From the NCBI RefSeq assembly GCF_003852405.1, contig NZ_QAJM01000029.1, positions 1-52,526 of the forward strand: DNA of 52,526 nucleotides. Direction: 5' to 3'. Below the pieces are notes generated by a model. It was given only the letters and a program-made list of their open reading frames with translations. It was not told the DNA's origin and did no database searches. Every line of letters begins with the position of its first letter. The stretch's first letter is position 1. Shown here one piece after another: positions 20,038 to 28,660 of the stretch. This DNA is from Pseudomonas sp. KBW05. GTDB taxonomy: Bacteria; Pseudomonadota; Gammaproteobacteria; Pseudomonadales; Pseudomonadaceae. Made by a program: the position numbers and the translations under genes.

Positions 20038-21045
20038 TCAGATATTACTCTGCGTAAACTTTTCGTAATACAGCTGAACGCCAACAAGTGCCTGATCCGC
20101 CAGCCATTGCTGGATGGATTCGACCATTGGAGGGGGGCCGCACAGGTACATATCCGCCGAACTGTCCCGCAATTGCGCCAGGTCGAAATGCTCGGTGAGG
20201 TAGCCGCGTTTGCCGAGCCATTGCGGCGAGGGCGCGCTGAGGACTTCGGTGTAGCGAAACCCCGGAATTTTCCCGGCATAGGCCTGGATGCGCGCCGCTT
20301 CGCACAAGTCCTCGGCGCCGCGTACGCCGTAATACAGGTGCACCGGCTGCTCGCAACCGTTGGCGGCCAGCTCATCAAGCATGCCCAGCAACGCCGACAA
20401 CCCGGTGCCGCCCGCCACCAGCACCAGCGGCTGGGTCACATGGCGCAGGTAGAAGGCCCCCAGCGGCGCCTCCATCAACAGCTCATCGCCCACTTGGCAG
20501 CGTTCGCGCAAGTAGTTGCTCATCACGCCGTCGGGCAGCAGGCGCACTAGAAATTGCAGCTGGGTGCCCGGCCGGTTGGCAAACGAGTACGAGCGCCAAC
20601 TGTCCGTGCCCGGCACCGCAATGCGTGCATATTGGCCGGGCAGAAAATCCAGCGCCTGGTCCAGCTGTACGTGCAGGATCGCCGTACTGGCCGAGACCTG
20701 CTCCACCGCGCTCACCGTCCCGCGTACCTGCACCGGCCCCGGCGCGTTGCACAGGCTCGAATCGAAGTCGAAGTAGAAGGTCGCGTCGGACCTCACCCGC
20801 GTCTGGCAACTGAGCATCTTGCGCTGTTGCAGGTCGAGGCTGGACAGGGCTTCTTCGTCCACATAGTCCTGGCTGTAATCGCCGGATTCGCAACGGCCCT
20901 GGCAGGTGCCGCACACGCCTTCGCGGCAATCCAGGGGGATCTTGATGCCATTGCGCAGTGCGGCATCCAGCAGGATTTCATGGCTGCCCACTGGAAAGAA
21001 CAGGGTCTTGCCGTCGGCAAAACTGAACGCCACTTTGTGATTCAT
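20038..21045 (-). CDS. antC: Anthranilate 1,2-dioxygenase, reductase component
   Basis: Electron-transfer component that passes electrons from NADH through FAD and a 2Fe-2S cluster to AntAB. The 335-residue protein has an N-terminal plant-type ferredoxin domain with CREGVCGTCQGRC near residue 40 and a later Cys near 80, then an FAD domain (RSYSFANRPG) and an NADH domain (LVAGGTGLSALLGM, YLCGPPPMVE). It is the last gene of antABC, separated from antB by 137 bases that hold a REPIN, which is unusual for such an operon. BenC, the benzoate homologue, is the alternative, but antR and the kyn genes favour AntC. Confidence 0.9.
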   Translation of the reverse strand: MNHKVAFSFADGKTLFFPVGSHEILLDAALRNGIKIPLDCREGVCGTCQGRCESGDYSQDYVDEEALSSLDLQQRKMLSCQTRVRSDATFYFDFDSSLCNAPGPVQVRGTVSAVEQVSASTAILHVQLDQALDFLPGQYARIAVPGTDSWRSYSFANRPGTQLQFLVRLLPDGVMSNYLRERCQVGDELLMEAPLGAFYLRHVTQPLVLVAGGTGLSALLGMLDELAANGCEQPVHLYYGVRGAEDLCEAARIQAYAGKIPGFRYTEVLSAPSPQWLGKRGYLTEHFDLAQLRDSSADMYLCGPPPMVESIQQWLADQALVGVQLYYEKFTQSNI

Positions 21046-21071
21046 TTTCCAGACTCCACACGCTCAACCCT

Positions 21072-21164
21072 GTGGCGAGGGAGCTTGCTCCCGCTGGGCT
21101 GCGCAGCGGCCCCAAAAAGCTTGGGAGCGCTGCGCACTCCAGCGGGAGCAAGCTCCCTCGCCAC
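21072..21164. repeat. REPIN R4 of a second family, inside the ant operon
   Basis: Inverted pair of a different palindrome, GTGGCGAGGGAGCTTGCTC, enclosing a spacer with its own hairpin. It lies in the antB-antC gap, within a transcription unit. Its sequence differs from the copy at 37600 at about two of 93 positions, so it arrived recently. Confidence 0.9.
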
Positions 21165-21182
21165 AAAAAAAGCGCATCGTGG

Positions 21183-21677
21183 TTAGAGGTGATAGAAATC
21201 CAGCACCGAGTTGATCGTGTCGTTGAGCAACAACGCATGCTTGCGCGTGATCAGCCAACTGTCGCCATGGGGCTTGAGGCTATAAGTGGCGTGGCCGTAG
21301 AACTGCTCCGAAGTGGCCAGACGATAAAACAGCGTGTGCCAGTTCAACTTCACTTGCAGCGTGCCGTCGGCCTGCTCGGCAATGCGCACGTTATTGATCA
21401 GGTGCAAGGTGCGCGGCATCGGCGTCGCCGACGCGGCCTTGCCAGTGCGCAGGCGGAACACGCGGTCTTCCAGGCCCGAGCGGTTGGCGTAATAGATCAG
21501 CGACATCTCGCGCTTGGGGTCGCGGGTATAGACGTGTTCCGAGTCCCATTGCGGCAGGTGGAATTCACTGTGGGGGTCGAACAGCTGCACGTAGGCGTCC
21601 CAGTCCTGGGCGTCGCACAGCTCGGACTTGCGGTAGAAGAACTGTTCGATCTGGTACTGCAACTGGGCATTCATCAC
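21183..21677 (-). CDS. antB: Anthranilate 1,2-dioxygenase, small subunit
   Basis: Beta subunit of the Rieske oxygenase that turns anthranilate into catechol, CO2 and ammonia. It is 164 residues long with the compact cone-shaped fold of ring-hydroxylating beta subunits; typical segments are QIEQFFYRKSELCDAQDWDAY at the start and TLFYRLATSEQFYGHATY. Structural rather than catalytic. Its ATG overlaps the antA stop by four bases, so antA and antB are coupled at 1:1. Confidence 0.92.
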   Translation of the reverse strand: MMNAQLQYQIEQFFYRKSELCDAQDWDAYVQLFDPHSEFHLPQWDSEHVYTRDPKREMSLIYYANRSGLEDRVFRLRTGKAASATPMPRTLHLINNVRIAEQADGTLQVKLNWHTLFYRLATSEQFYGHATYSLKPHGDSWLITRKHALLLNDTINSVLDFYHL

Positions 21678-23065
21678 TCCACCTCCCGCAGTGTCAGCGC
21701 TTGTTTGTCGAGGCCGTTGAGGAGGAAGCGTTGCCAGTTGCGGTGCTGGTTCACGTAGAGGCCTTCGTGGGTGAATTCGGTACCGGTCATCGCCGGTTGG
21801 ATGCCGATGGCTTCGCTGTTGGGCGTGGGCCCGGTTTGCCAGCGGTGGCTGCCGCGGGAGATATCGCTCCAGCGTTCCAGCCGGCCCTGGAAACCGCGCT
21901 GGGCTTCGCGGAATTCCACGAGGTCGTCTGGCGTGCCCATGCCGGAGACGTTGAAGAAGTCTTCAAACTGGCGGATGCGGTTTTCGCGGTCCGCATCGGA
22001 CTCGCCCTTCACCCCCAGGCATTGGCTGATGATCTCGGTCTTGTTCCACGCCACCGGGCGGATGATGCGCAGTTGCGAGCTGATCTGGTCGAGAAAGAAC
22101 AGGCTCGGGTAGATGTTCAGGTTGCGCAGGCGATGCATCATCCATTCGGCTTTTTGCTGGCCATGTTCGGAGGCCAGGCGCGGCATGATGGTGGCGTAGC
22201 CGGAGCGCACGCTCGGGTTGGGCATGTCGCTGAACAGCACGCTGTGGCCGTTGTTGAAGGCAAACCAGCCGTCATCGGTATTCGCATCGCCGGCGCCGAG
22301 TTTGCTGTAGTCCAGCGTGCTGCCGGAGGCAGTGCCGTTTTCCGTGTTCACCTGCTGGCGATGCTGCACGGTGGCCACGTAGTTGTAGTGCACGGTGCTG
22401 ACGTGATAACCGTCCAGGCCGTTTTCGTTCTGCAGCTTCCAGTTGCCGTCGTAGGTGTAGGCGGACTTGCCCGGCAGCACTTCCAGCTCACCGCTGGCGG
22501 ACTGGGCGACCATCATGTCGAAGAACACTTTCGCGTCGCCGAGGAAGTCTTCCAGGCTGTCGGTGCCATTCACATCCAGGCTGATAAACACAAAACCCTC
22601 GTAGCTTTCGATACGGGCTTTTTTCAGTCCGCGCGTCGCCTTGTCGAAACCTTCCGGGTATTCCCCCGGCGCCTTGACCTTCACCAGCCGGCCATCGCTC
22701 TTGTAGCACCAGGCGTGGAACGGGCAGGTAAATGTGGACTGGTTGCCCTTGCCGACCCGCGTCAACGTGGTGCCGCGATGCTGGCAGGCGTTGATCAGCG
22801 CATTCAGGTGGCCCTCGCCGTCGCGGGTGATGATCATCGGCTGGCGCCCGGCGCGCATCGTCACGAAGTCGTGGTTATTGGCCAGTTCGCTTTCGTGGCA
22901 GGCGTAGATCCAGTTTTTCTCGAAGATCAGTTCCATCTCCAGGTCGAACAGTTGCGGCTCGGTGAACATGTCGCGGGCGATGCGGAACACCTCGTCCACC
23001 GGGCGAAAATCCAGACAACCTTCGATAAACGTTTTCCACTGCTCGACGCTTCTTGCACCACTCAT
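21674..23065 (-). CDS. antA: Anthranilate 1,2-dioxygenase, large subunit
   Basis: Catalytic alpha subunit, 463 residues. The Rieske 2Fe-2S ligands are in NACQHRGTT and TCPFHAWC near residues 95-120; the mononuclear iron site is in NENGLDGYHVSTVH near 215-225, including the bridging Asp. The ATG at 23065 gives the normal start SGARSVEQW and has AAGG eight bases upstream; an in-frame GTG at 23074 is too close to that site. It is divergent from antR across a 315-base gap that should hold the AntR-dependent promoter. The homologue BenA is an alternative, but the context is anthranilate. Confidence 0.93.
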   Translation of the reverse strand: MSGARSVEQWKTFIEGCLDFRPVDEVFRIARDMFTEPQLFDLEMELIFEKNWIYACHESELANNHDFVTMRAGRQPMIITRDGEGHLNALINACQHRGTTLTRVGKGNQSTFTCPFHAWCYKSDGRLVKVKAPGEYPEGFDKATRGLKKARIESYEGFVFISLDVNGTDSLEDFLGDAKVFFDMMVAQSASGELEVLPGKSAYTYDGNWKLQNENGLDGYHVSTVHYNYVATVQHRQQVNTENGTASGSTLDYSKLGAGDANTDDGWFAFNNGHSVLFSDMPNPSVRSGYATIMPRLASEHGQQKAEWMMHRLRNLNIYPSLFFLDQISSQLRIIRPVAWNKTEIISQCLGVKGESDADRENRIRQFEDFFNVSGMGTPDDLVEFREAQRGFQGRLERWSDISRGSHRWQTGPTPNSEAIGIQPAMTGTEFTHEGLYVNQHRNWQRFLLNGLDKQALTLREVE

Positions 23066-23380
23066 GGGAGGCACCTTTTTGATAGGGGCTAATCGGTGGT
23101 TTATTAGAGGCAGTGGGGCAGGGCGCGGGCTATCCGCTTAATCGGGGAAGGTGCGCCGGATAATTGGGCAGCAAATACCCACAGCGGTGCAGGGCGGTGA
23201 CGTAATGCGCTACTGTCTTGGCGGGCAATTGCCGGAAAAGTCTTACGTTTATCCACATAATCTGCCGGTGCTATCCACTCAGTGGCAATGCCCCCGGCGT
23301 GGCGTGGAACTTGCTGTCGATCACTAACAATGACGCGCCGCCAGAGCGCGCAAACGCCTAACCGCCGTGGGTGCATCCTG
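23066..23380. promoter_or_regulatory. antA-antR divergent control region
   Basis: A 315-base gene-free region between antA and antR. It contains an inverted repeat, TATCCG at 23131-23136 and CGGATA at 23157-23162, 20 bases apart, and other GGATA-like elements that resemble half-sites of AraC/XylS regulators. The AntR site is probably here, but the exact bases cannot be fixed from sequence alone. No coding frame is supported. Confidence 0.5.
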
Positions 23381-24361
23381 ATGAGCAGCCAAACGATTCA
23401 ACGTTTCGACCTGGAGGGCGCCCGCAGCTGGATGTCCGGTATCTGTGGGCCCCATCGACTGACCACCGCCACACCCGAGCGCTTGCGCTTCCACCACAGC
23501 GCCAATGTGCTCAAGTCCCGCGCCACCACCTTGGGCGTGATCGAATACGGCACCGACGTGACCATCGACATCGAAGACGCCGAGCACTTCAGCAGCTACA
23601 GCCTGAGCCTGCCCCTGGAAGGCGAACAGGAGTTGAGCAAGAACGGTGAGTGCCTGAGTTCCAACCGTGACCAAGGCGTGATCATCTCGCCCAACGAGCA
23701 TCAGGTGCTGGCGATTTCCGGCGACTGCCGCAAGTTGCAGGTGGTGATCACACGGGCGGCGATGAGCGAGTCCCTGGAAGGTTTACTGCAACGCCCTATC
23801 GACACGCCGCTGCGCTTTGAGTCGGTGATGGATGCGGTGGAGGGCGCGTCGGCGTCTTGGTGGCGCATGGCGCGCTACTTTATTGCCGAGCTGGAATGCA
23901 GCAGTGAATTGTATGAACAGGCGGCGTTTACCCGGGACCTGGAAAGCTCGCTGATCAAGGGCTTGATCCTCGCGCAGCCGAACAACTATTCAGAAGAACT
24001 GCGCGATGTACTGGGGGTGAAGTTGCCGCACTACCTGATCCGGGCGCGGCAGTTTATCCACGACAACGCCCGCGAAGCCGTGCACCTGGAAGATCTGGAA
24101 GCCGCTGCCGGGGTGTCGCGGTTCAAGCTGTTCGATGCGTTTCGCAAGTATTTTGCCCTGTCGCCCATGGTCTATTTGAAGAAGTACCGGTTGAGTGCGG
24201 TGCGTCAGGAGATTCTTGAGCATGGTGCGACGCGGACCATTTCCGAGATTGCCTTGGGCTGGGGGTTTACGCATTTGGGCAGGTTCTCGGCGGAGTACCG
24301 CAAGTTGTTCGATGAGTCACCCAGCCAGACACTGCAACGCAAGCGCCTGCGCATTGCCTGA
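23381..24361 (+). CDS. antR: AraC/XylS-family activator AntR
   Basis: A 326-residue regulator that in P. aeruginosa activates antABC when anthranilate is present. The N-terminal half is the effector domain; the C-terminal half has two helix-turn-helix motifs: VHLEDLEAAAGVSRFKLFDAFRK near residues 235-255 and TISEIALGWGFTHLGRFSAEYRK near 285-305. The ATG at 23381 gives the expected N-terminus; the open frame extends upstream to 23282 without a ribosome site, and the site at 23381 is itself weak. Divergence from antA supports the assignment. Confidence 0.88.
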   Translation: MSSQTIQRFDLEGARSWMSGICGPHRLTTATPERLRFHHSANVLKSRATTLGVIEYGTDVTIDIEDAEHFSSYSLSLPLEGEQELSKNGECLSSNRDQGVIISPNEHQVLAISGDCRKLQVVITRAAMSESLEGLLQRPIDTPLRFESVMDAVEGASASWWRMARYFIAELECSSELYEQAAFTRDLESSLIKGLILAQPNNYSEELRDVLGVKLPHYLIRARQFIHDNAREAVHLEDLEAAAGVSRFKLFDAFRKYFALSPMVYLKKYRLSAVRQEILEHGATRTISEIALGWGFTHLGRFSAEYRKLFDESPSQTLQRKRLRIA

Positions 24362-24382
24362 ACCTTGTGGAGATCAAAAACT

Positions 24383-24469
24383 GTGGGAGCGGGCTTGCTC
24401 GCGAAAGCGGTGGGTCAGCAATACATGTGCAAGCTGACCCACCGCTTTCGCGAGCAAGCCCGCTCCCAC
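24383..24469. repeat. REPIN R5
   Basis: Inverted pair of the GTGGGAGCGGGCTTGCTC palindrome between the convergent 3' ends of antR and catR. It differs from REPIN R7 (29945) at about three of 87 positions, including the same spacer core, AGCAATACATGTGCAAGC. Confidence 0.9.
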
Positions 24470-24511
24470 ACAAACTCACTCTCACAGGAGAATTGCAGTG
24501 TTTGTGAGACC

Positions 24512-25387
24512 TCAGATCAGTTCTTCCACCAACTGCAAACAATGCCTCAACCCCGGCGACTGATCATTCACCCGTCGGCTGAGGATGATCGGCGACGTCG
24601 CCGTGGCCTCCACCACCGGCGTATAGCCAATATCCGCCCGGTGCAGCACCTGCACCGACGCCGGCACCAGCGTCACGCCCATCCCGGCGCCGACCAGGCC
24701 GATGGCGGTCTGCAACTCGTTGGTCCACTGCGCTACCTGGAGGCTCAAGCCATGGGCGTCGAACAAGGCGATCACATGGTCGGCATAGCTGGGGCGCGGG
24801 TTGCCGGGGTAGAGCACAAACGGCTCGGCGGCCAACTGCGCCAGCGTGGCGGGCGCGGCGAGCAACGGGTGGCCGGCGGGCAGCACGGCCACCAGGCGGT
24901 CTTCCACCAACACGCGCTGGACGATGGCCGGATCGTCGATGCGAATCCGCCCGAAGCCCACATCGATGCGCCCGGCCTTGAGCGCTTCGACCTGCTGCAA
25001 GGTGGTCATTTCCGACAGGCCCAGTTCCAGCTCCAGCGCCTCGTGGTTGCGCAGGCGGCGGATCAACTCCGGCAGCACACCGTACAACGTCGAGGGCGCA
25101 AAGCCGATGCCCAGCCAGGTCTTCTCGCCCTGGCCAATGCGTCGGGTGTTGTCGCACACCTTGTGCAGTTGCTCCAGCAACACATTGGCGTGTTCATAGA
25201 AAAACCGCCCGGCCTCGGTCAGCCGCAACGGGCGGCCGCGCTCCAGCAGGATCACGCCCAATTCATCTTCCAATTGCTGGATCTGCCGGCTCAGCGGCGG
25301 CTGGGCAATGTGCAGGCGTTCGGCGGCGCGGGTGAAGTTGAGGGTTTCGCCCAGCACCTGGAAATAGCGCAGGTGACGCAGTTCCAT
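24512..25387 (-). CDS. catR: LysR-type regulator CatR
   Basis: Controls catBCA with cis,cis-muconate as inducer in pseudomonads. The 291-residue protein begins MELRHLRYFQVLGETLNFTR, an N-terminus shared by CatR and BenM, with HTH segment RLHIAQPPLSRQIQQLE, and the effector domain contains the GLGMGVT-like region (GAGMGVTLVPASVQ). The start at 25387 has GGGAG six bases upstream. A much longer open frame on this strand continues across catB, but that part is only the antisense of catB. It is divergent from catB with a T-N11-A box between them. Confidence 0.92.
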   Translation of the reverse strand: MELRHLRYFQVLGETLNFTRAAERLHIAQPPLSRQIQQLEDELGVILLERGRPLRLTEAGRFFYEHANVLLEQLHKVCDNTRRIGQGEKTWLGIGFAPSTLYGVLPELIRRLRNHEALELELGLSEMTTLQQVEALKAGRIDVGFGRIRIDDPAIVQRVLVEDRLVAVLPAGHPLLAAPATLAQLAAEPFVLYPGNPRPSYADHVIALFDAHGLSLQVAQWTNELQTAIGLVGAGMGVTLVPASVQVLHRADIGYTPVVEATATSPIILSRRVNDQSPGLRHCLQLVEELI

Positions 25388-25400
25388 GTCAGCTCCCTTC

Positions 25401-25415
25401 ATACCTTGAGAGTAT
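25401..25415. promoter_or_regulatory. LysR box between catR and catB
   Basis: ATAC-N7-GTAT, a perfect short dyad with the T-N11-A pattern of LysR regulators, 14 bases upstream of catR and 86 upstream of catB. It is the likely high-affinity CatR site; a lower-affinity site nearer the catB promoter was not resolved. Confidence 0.65.
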
Positions 25416-25501
25416 TGTTTGAGACTAATTCTATATTGGAACCCAGAAAAAATGCGGGACAGAATCGACACAAATCTATAAAGAACCCAACGGGTATTGC
25501 C

Positions 25502-26629
25502 ATGCCGATTTGCGCCATCGAGTCGATCGAGACGATTATTGTCGATCTGCCTACCATCCGCCCGCACAAGCTGGCGATGCACACCATGCAAAACCAGACG
25601 CTGGTAATCATCCGCCTGCGTTGCGCCGACGGCATCGAAGGCATCGGCGAGGCCACCACCATCGGCGGCTTGAGCTATGGCAACGAAAGCCCGGACAGCA
25701 TCAAGGTCAACATCGATCGCCACTTTGCGCCGCTGCTGATCGGCCAGGATGCGAGCAATATCAACGCCGCCATGTTGCGCCTGGAGCGCAGCATCCGTGG
25801 CAACACCTTTGCCAAGTCCGGCATCGAAAGCGCCTTGCTCGACGCCTTGGGCAAACGCCTGAACCTGCCGGTCAGCGAACTGCTCGGCGGCCGTGTGCGC
25901 GATGCGCTGCCGGTGGCTTGGACGCTGGCCAGCGGCAACACCGAAAAAGACATCGCCGAGGCCGAGAAAATGCTCGACCTGCGCCGTCACCGCATCTTCA
26001 AGTTGAAGATCGGTGCCGGCGAAGTCAGCCAGGACCTGGCCCATGTGATCGCGATCAAAAAAGCCTTGGGCGACCGCGCCAGTGTGCGGGTGGACGTCAA
26101 TCAGGCCTGGGATGAAGCCGTCGCCCTGCGTGCCTGCAAGGTGTTGGGCGACAACGGTATCGATCTGATCGAGCAGCCGATCTCGCGCAACAACCGTGGC
26201 GGCATGGCCCGGCTCAACCTGTCGAGCCCGGCGCCGATCATGGCGGATGAGTCCATCGAGTGCGTGGAAGATGCCTTCAACCTGGCCCGCGAAGGCGCGG
26301 CTTCGGTGTTCGCCCTCAAGATCGCCAAGAACGGCGGCCCGCGTGCCGTGTTGCGCACCGCGGCGATTGCCGAAGCGGCCGGCATCGGCCTGTACGGCGG
26401 CACCATGCTCGAAGGTGGCATCGGTACCTTGGCCTCGGCCCATGCGTTCCTGACCCTGAACAAACTGGCGTGGGACACCGAGCTGTTTGGCCCGCTGCTG
26501 CTGACCGAAGACATCCTCGCCGAGCCGCTGGTGTACCGCGACTTCCACCTGCATGTCTCCACCGCCCCGGGCCTGGGCCTGGCCATTGATGAAGAGCGCC
26601 TGGCGTTCTTCCGTCGTGACAAACACTAA
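25502..26629 (+). CDS. catB: Muconate cycloisomerase
   Basis: Converts cis,cis-muconate to (+)-muconolactone. It is 375 residues long and of the enolase superfamily. Catalytic features in order: FKLKIG near residue 165 (base lysine in KxK), metal ligands in VDVNQAWD near 198, IEQPIS near 224 and ADESIE near 249, then FALKIAKNGG near 273 and MLEGGIGT near 325. All are intact. The start at 25502 gives the standard MPICAIESIETIIVDLP. catC follows after 12 bases and catA 42 bases after that, so this is the catBCA operon. Confidence 0.95.
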   Translation: MPICAIESIETIIVDLPTIRPHKLAMHTMQNQTLVIIRLRCADGIEGIGEATTIGGLSYGNESPDSIKVNIDRHFAPLLIGQDASNINAAMLRLERSIRGNTFAKSGIESALLDALGKRLNLPVSELLGGRVRDALPVAWTLASGNTEKDIAEAEKMLDLRRHRIFKLKIGAGEVSQDLAHVIAIKKALGDRASVRVDVNQAWDEAVALRACKVLGDNGIDLIEQPISRNNRGGMARLNLSSPAPIMADESIECVEDAFNLAREGAASVFALKIAKNGGPRAVLRTAAIAEAAGIGLYGGTMLEGGIGTLASAHAFLTLNKLAWDTELFGPLLLTEDILAEPLVYRDFHLHVSTAPGLGLAIDEERLAFFRRDKH

Positions 26630-26641
26630 GAGGCGCCTGCC

Positions 26642-26932
26642 ATGTTGTTCCACGTAAAAATGACCGTGAACCTGCCGCTGGACATGCACCCCGAGCGCGC
26701 AGCCGCCCTCAAGGCCGAAGAAAAAGCCCTGGCGCAGCGCCTGCAACACGAGGGCAAATGGCGCCACCTGTGGCGCATCGCCGGGCTCTACGCCAACTAC
26801 AGCGTGTTCGATGTCGACAGCGTGCAAGAACTGCACGACCTGCTGATGCAACTGCCGCTTTACCCCTACATGGCCATCGAAGTGAACGCGCTGTGCCGGC
26901 ACCCTTCGTCGATTCATGAGGACGACCGTTAA
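26642..26932 (+). CDS. catC: Muconolactone delta-isomerase
   Basis: Turns muconolactone into beta-ketoadipate enol-lactone. It is 96 residues long, the normal size of this small decameric enzyme. MLFHVKMTVNLP at the start and HEGKWRHLWRIAGLYANYSVF in the middle are family hallmarks; the C-terminal part YPYMAIEVNALCRHPSSI contributes to the active-site interface. It lies 12 bases after catB. Confidence 0.95.
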   Translation: MLFHVKMTVNLPLDMHPERAAALKAEEKALAQRLQHEGKWRHLWRIAGLYANYSVFDVDSVQELHDLLMQLPLYPYMAIEVNALCRHPSSIHEDDR

Positions 26933-26974
26933 GCCTGTTTTCAACACTAATAATTACAAGATGAGGATTGCACC

Positions 26975-27904
26975 ATGTCCATCCGAATTTCCCAGACTGC
27001 CCATGCCCAACGGTTTCTCGAAGAAGCCAGCGGCAACCTCAACGACGGCGGCAACCCGCGCACCAAGGCGTTGATCTACCGAATCCTGCGGGACACGGTG
27101 AACATCATCGAAGACCTGGAAGTGACCCCGGAAGAATTCTGGAAGGCGGTCAACTACCTCAACGAGCTGGGCAAGAACCAGGAAGCGGGTTTGCTCGCTG
27201 CCGGGTTGGGCCTGGAGCACTACCTGGACTTGCTGATGGACGCGGCCGACGAGGAAGCCGGCAAATCCGGCGGCACGCCACGCACCATCGAAGGCCCGCT
27301 GTACGTGGCCGGGGCGCCGCTCTCCCAATACGAAGCACGGCTGGACGATGGCACCGACGCGGCAGCGCCGCTGTTCATGCGCGGCCAGGTGCGCGACACC
27401 GACGGCAAGCCGCTGGCCGGGGCGATTGTCGATGTGTGGCAGGCCAACACGGGCGGGACTTACTCGTGGTTTGACCCTTCCCAGTCCGAGTTCAACCTGC
27501 GCCGCCGCATCGAGACCGATGCCCAGGGCAACTATCGTTTCCGTAGCATCGTGCCGTCAGGCTACGGTTGCCCGCCGACCGGGCCGACCCAGCAGTTGCT
27601 CGATCAACTGGGCCGCCACGGGCAGCGGCCGGCGCATATTCACTTCTTTATCTCGGCGCCGGGGCATCGGCACCTGACCACGCAGATCAACCTGTCGGAT
27701 GATCCATACCTGCACGATGATTTTGCCTACGCGACGCGGGATGAGTTGATTGCCGAGATTCGTTTCAGTGACGATCAGCAGCTGGCGCGGGAGTTTGGGG
27801 TAGAAGGGCGGTTTGCGCAGATTGATTTTGACTTTGAGCTGCAGTCCTCGGCTGCGCCGGTAGAGCAGAAACGCATGCAGCGCGTGCGCGCCCTCGAAGA
27901 CTAA
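26975..27904 (+). CDS. catA: Catechol 1,2-dioxygenase (intradiol)
   Basis: Cleaves catechol to cis,cis-muconate with a non-haem Fe(III). The 309-residue protein has an N-terminal helical linker domain used for dimer contact and a catalytic beta-sandwich. The iron ligands are visible as Tyr in EGPLYVAG (second tyrosine in SGYGCP) and two His in RPAHIHFF near residues 222-226. It is last in catBCA. Because antABC is nearby, the catechol here would come from anthranilate, though benzoate may also feed it. Confidence 0.95.
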   Translation: MSIRISQTAHAQRFLEEASGNLNDGGNPRTKALIYRILRDTVNIIEDLEVTPEEFWKAVNYLNELGKNQEAGLLAAGLGLEHYLDLLMDAADEEAGKSGGTPRTIEGPLYVAGAPLSQYEARLDDGTDAAAPLFMRGQVRDTDGKPLAGAIVDVWQANTGGTYSWFDPSQSEFNLRRRIETDAQGNYRFRSIVPSGYGCPPTGPTQQLLDQLGRHGQRPAHIHFFISAPGHRHLTTQINLSDDPYLHDDFAYATRDELIAEIRFSDDQQLAREFGVEGRFAQIDFDFELQSSAAPVEQKRMQRVRALED

Positions 27905-27918
27905 ACGCGGTTAAAAAT

Positions 27919-28022
27919 GTGGGAGCGGGCTTGCTCGCGAAAGCGGAGTATCAGTCGCCATTTGCGGTGGCTGACCCACCGCATTCGCGAGCAAGCCCGC
28001 TCCCACACAAGCCCGCTCCCAC
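27919..28022. repeat. REPIN R6 with an extra half-copy
   Basis: Inverted pair of the common palindrome at 27919-28006, followed by a partial third copy, CAAGCCCGCTCCCACA, ending near 28022. It lies between the convergent catA and kynR genes. The pair is almost identical to the reverse complement of R1 (about two differences in 88). Confidence 0.9.
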
Positions 28023-28042
28023 AGGGTTTTGTGGTGTTGCCG

Positions 28043-28516
28043 CTATTTGCGGATGACCAAGTCAAGCACCTCATCCCGATCCTTGATCTTCTGCAACACA
28101 ATCTCCGAACGGATATCCATCACCCCCGCTGTGCGGTTCAGGTGGTTCACGATAAAGTCCGAAAAGTGCTTGAGATTGCGCGCTTGCACCCGCAGCACAT
28201 AGTTGCTCGCGCCGGTGATCACATAGGCACTGGCCACTTCCGGCCAGCCTTGCACCTTCTTGATGAACGTCTCATGCCAATCCTCCACATCCTGGCGCAG
28301 GGACAGGTGGACGATGGCTTCCAACTCGATGCCCAACTGCTCGGCATTCAGCACGGCGCGGTAGCCACTGATCACACCCTCGCTTTCCAGCAGGCGCAAA
28401 CGGCGCAGGCAGGCGGACGGTGACAGCGCGACTTTCTCTGCCAGTTCCTGGTTGCTGATACGCCCATCCTGTTGCAGAAAATGCAGGAGGCGCAGGTCGG
28501 TGGCGTCGAGAATCAT
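28043..28516 (-). CDS. kynR: Lrp/AsnC-family regulator, KynR-like
   Basis: A 157-residue Lrp-family protein. The N-terminal winged HTH includes RISNQELAEKVALSPSACLRRL; the C-terminal RAM domain (ligand-binding) follows, with WPEVASAYVITGASNYVLRV. In P. aeruginosa KynR sits beside kyn genes and activates them in response to kynurenine. Here it is divergent from kynU, which fits. kynBA, 11 kb away, may be under the same control, but that is inference. Confidence 0.85.
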   Translation of the reverse strand: MILDATDLRLLHFLQQDGRISNQELAEKVALSPSACLRRLRLLESEGVISGYRAVLNAEQLGIELEAIVHLSLRQDVEDWHETFIKKVQGWPEVASAYVITGASNYVLRVQARNLKHFSDFIVNHLNRTAGVMDIRSEIVLQKIKDRDEVLDLVIRK

Positions 28517-28660
28517 GCTTAGAATAAATCCGCGTGTTTAGGGGTTTAATTCGAATTTCCTACAGCTTAATTAGCTTGTTACCCAGCACTTTGCACGAAA
28601 ATTCTCTAAATCTTCGTTCATTATTTGGTTCATCCTTACTTATAAAAACCAGGACAGACC
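28517..28660. promoter_or_regulatory. kynR-kynU divergent control region
   Basis: 144 bases, clearly AT-richer than the genes around it, as is usual for Lrp-type operators. It contains a perfect 10-bp palindrome, AATTCGAATT (28548-28557), and the dyad AGCTTAATTAGCT a little downstream. A TATAAA at 28641-28646 is a possible -10-like element, but it lies only 15 bases before the kynU ATG. Confidence 0.5.

Noticed and set aside
24512-26947. One long minus-strand frame joining CatR to a 520-residue N-terminal extension
   Set aside because: The extension is antisense to catB and catC; CatR has its own good start at 25387.
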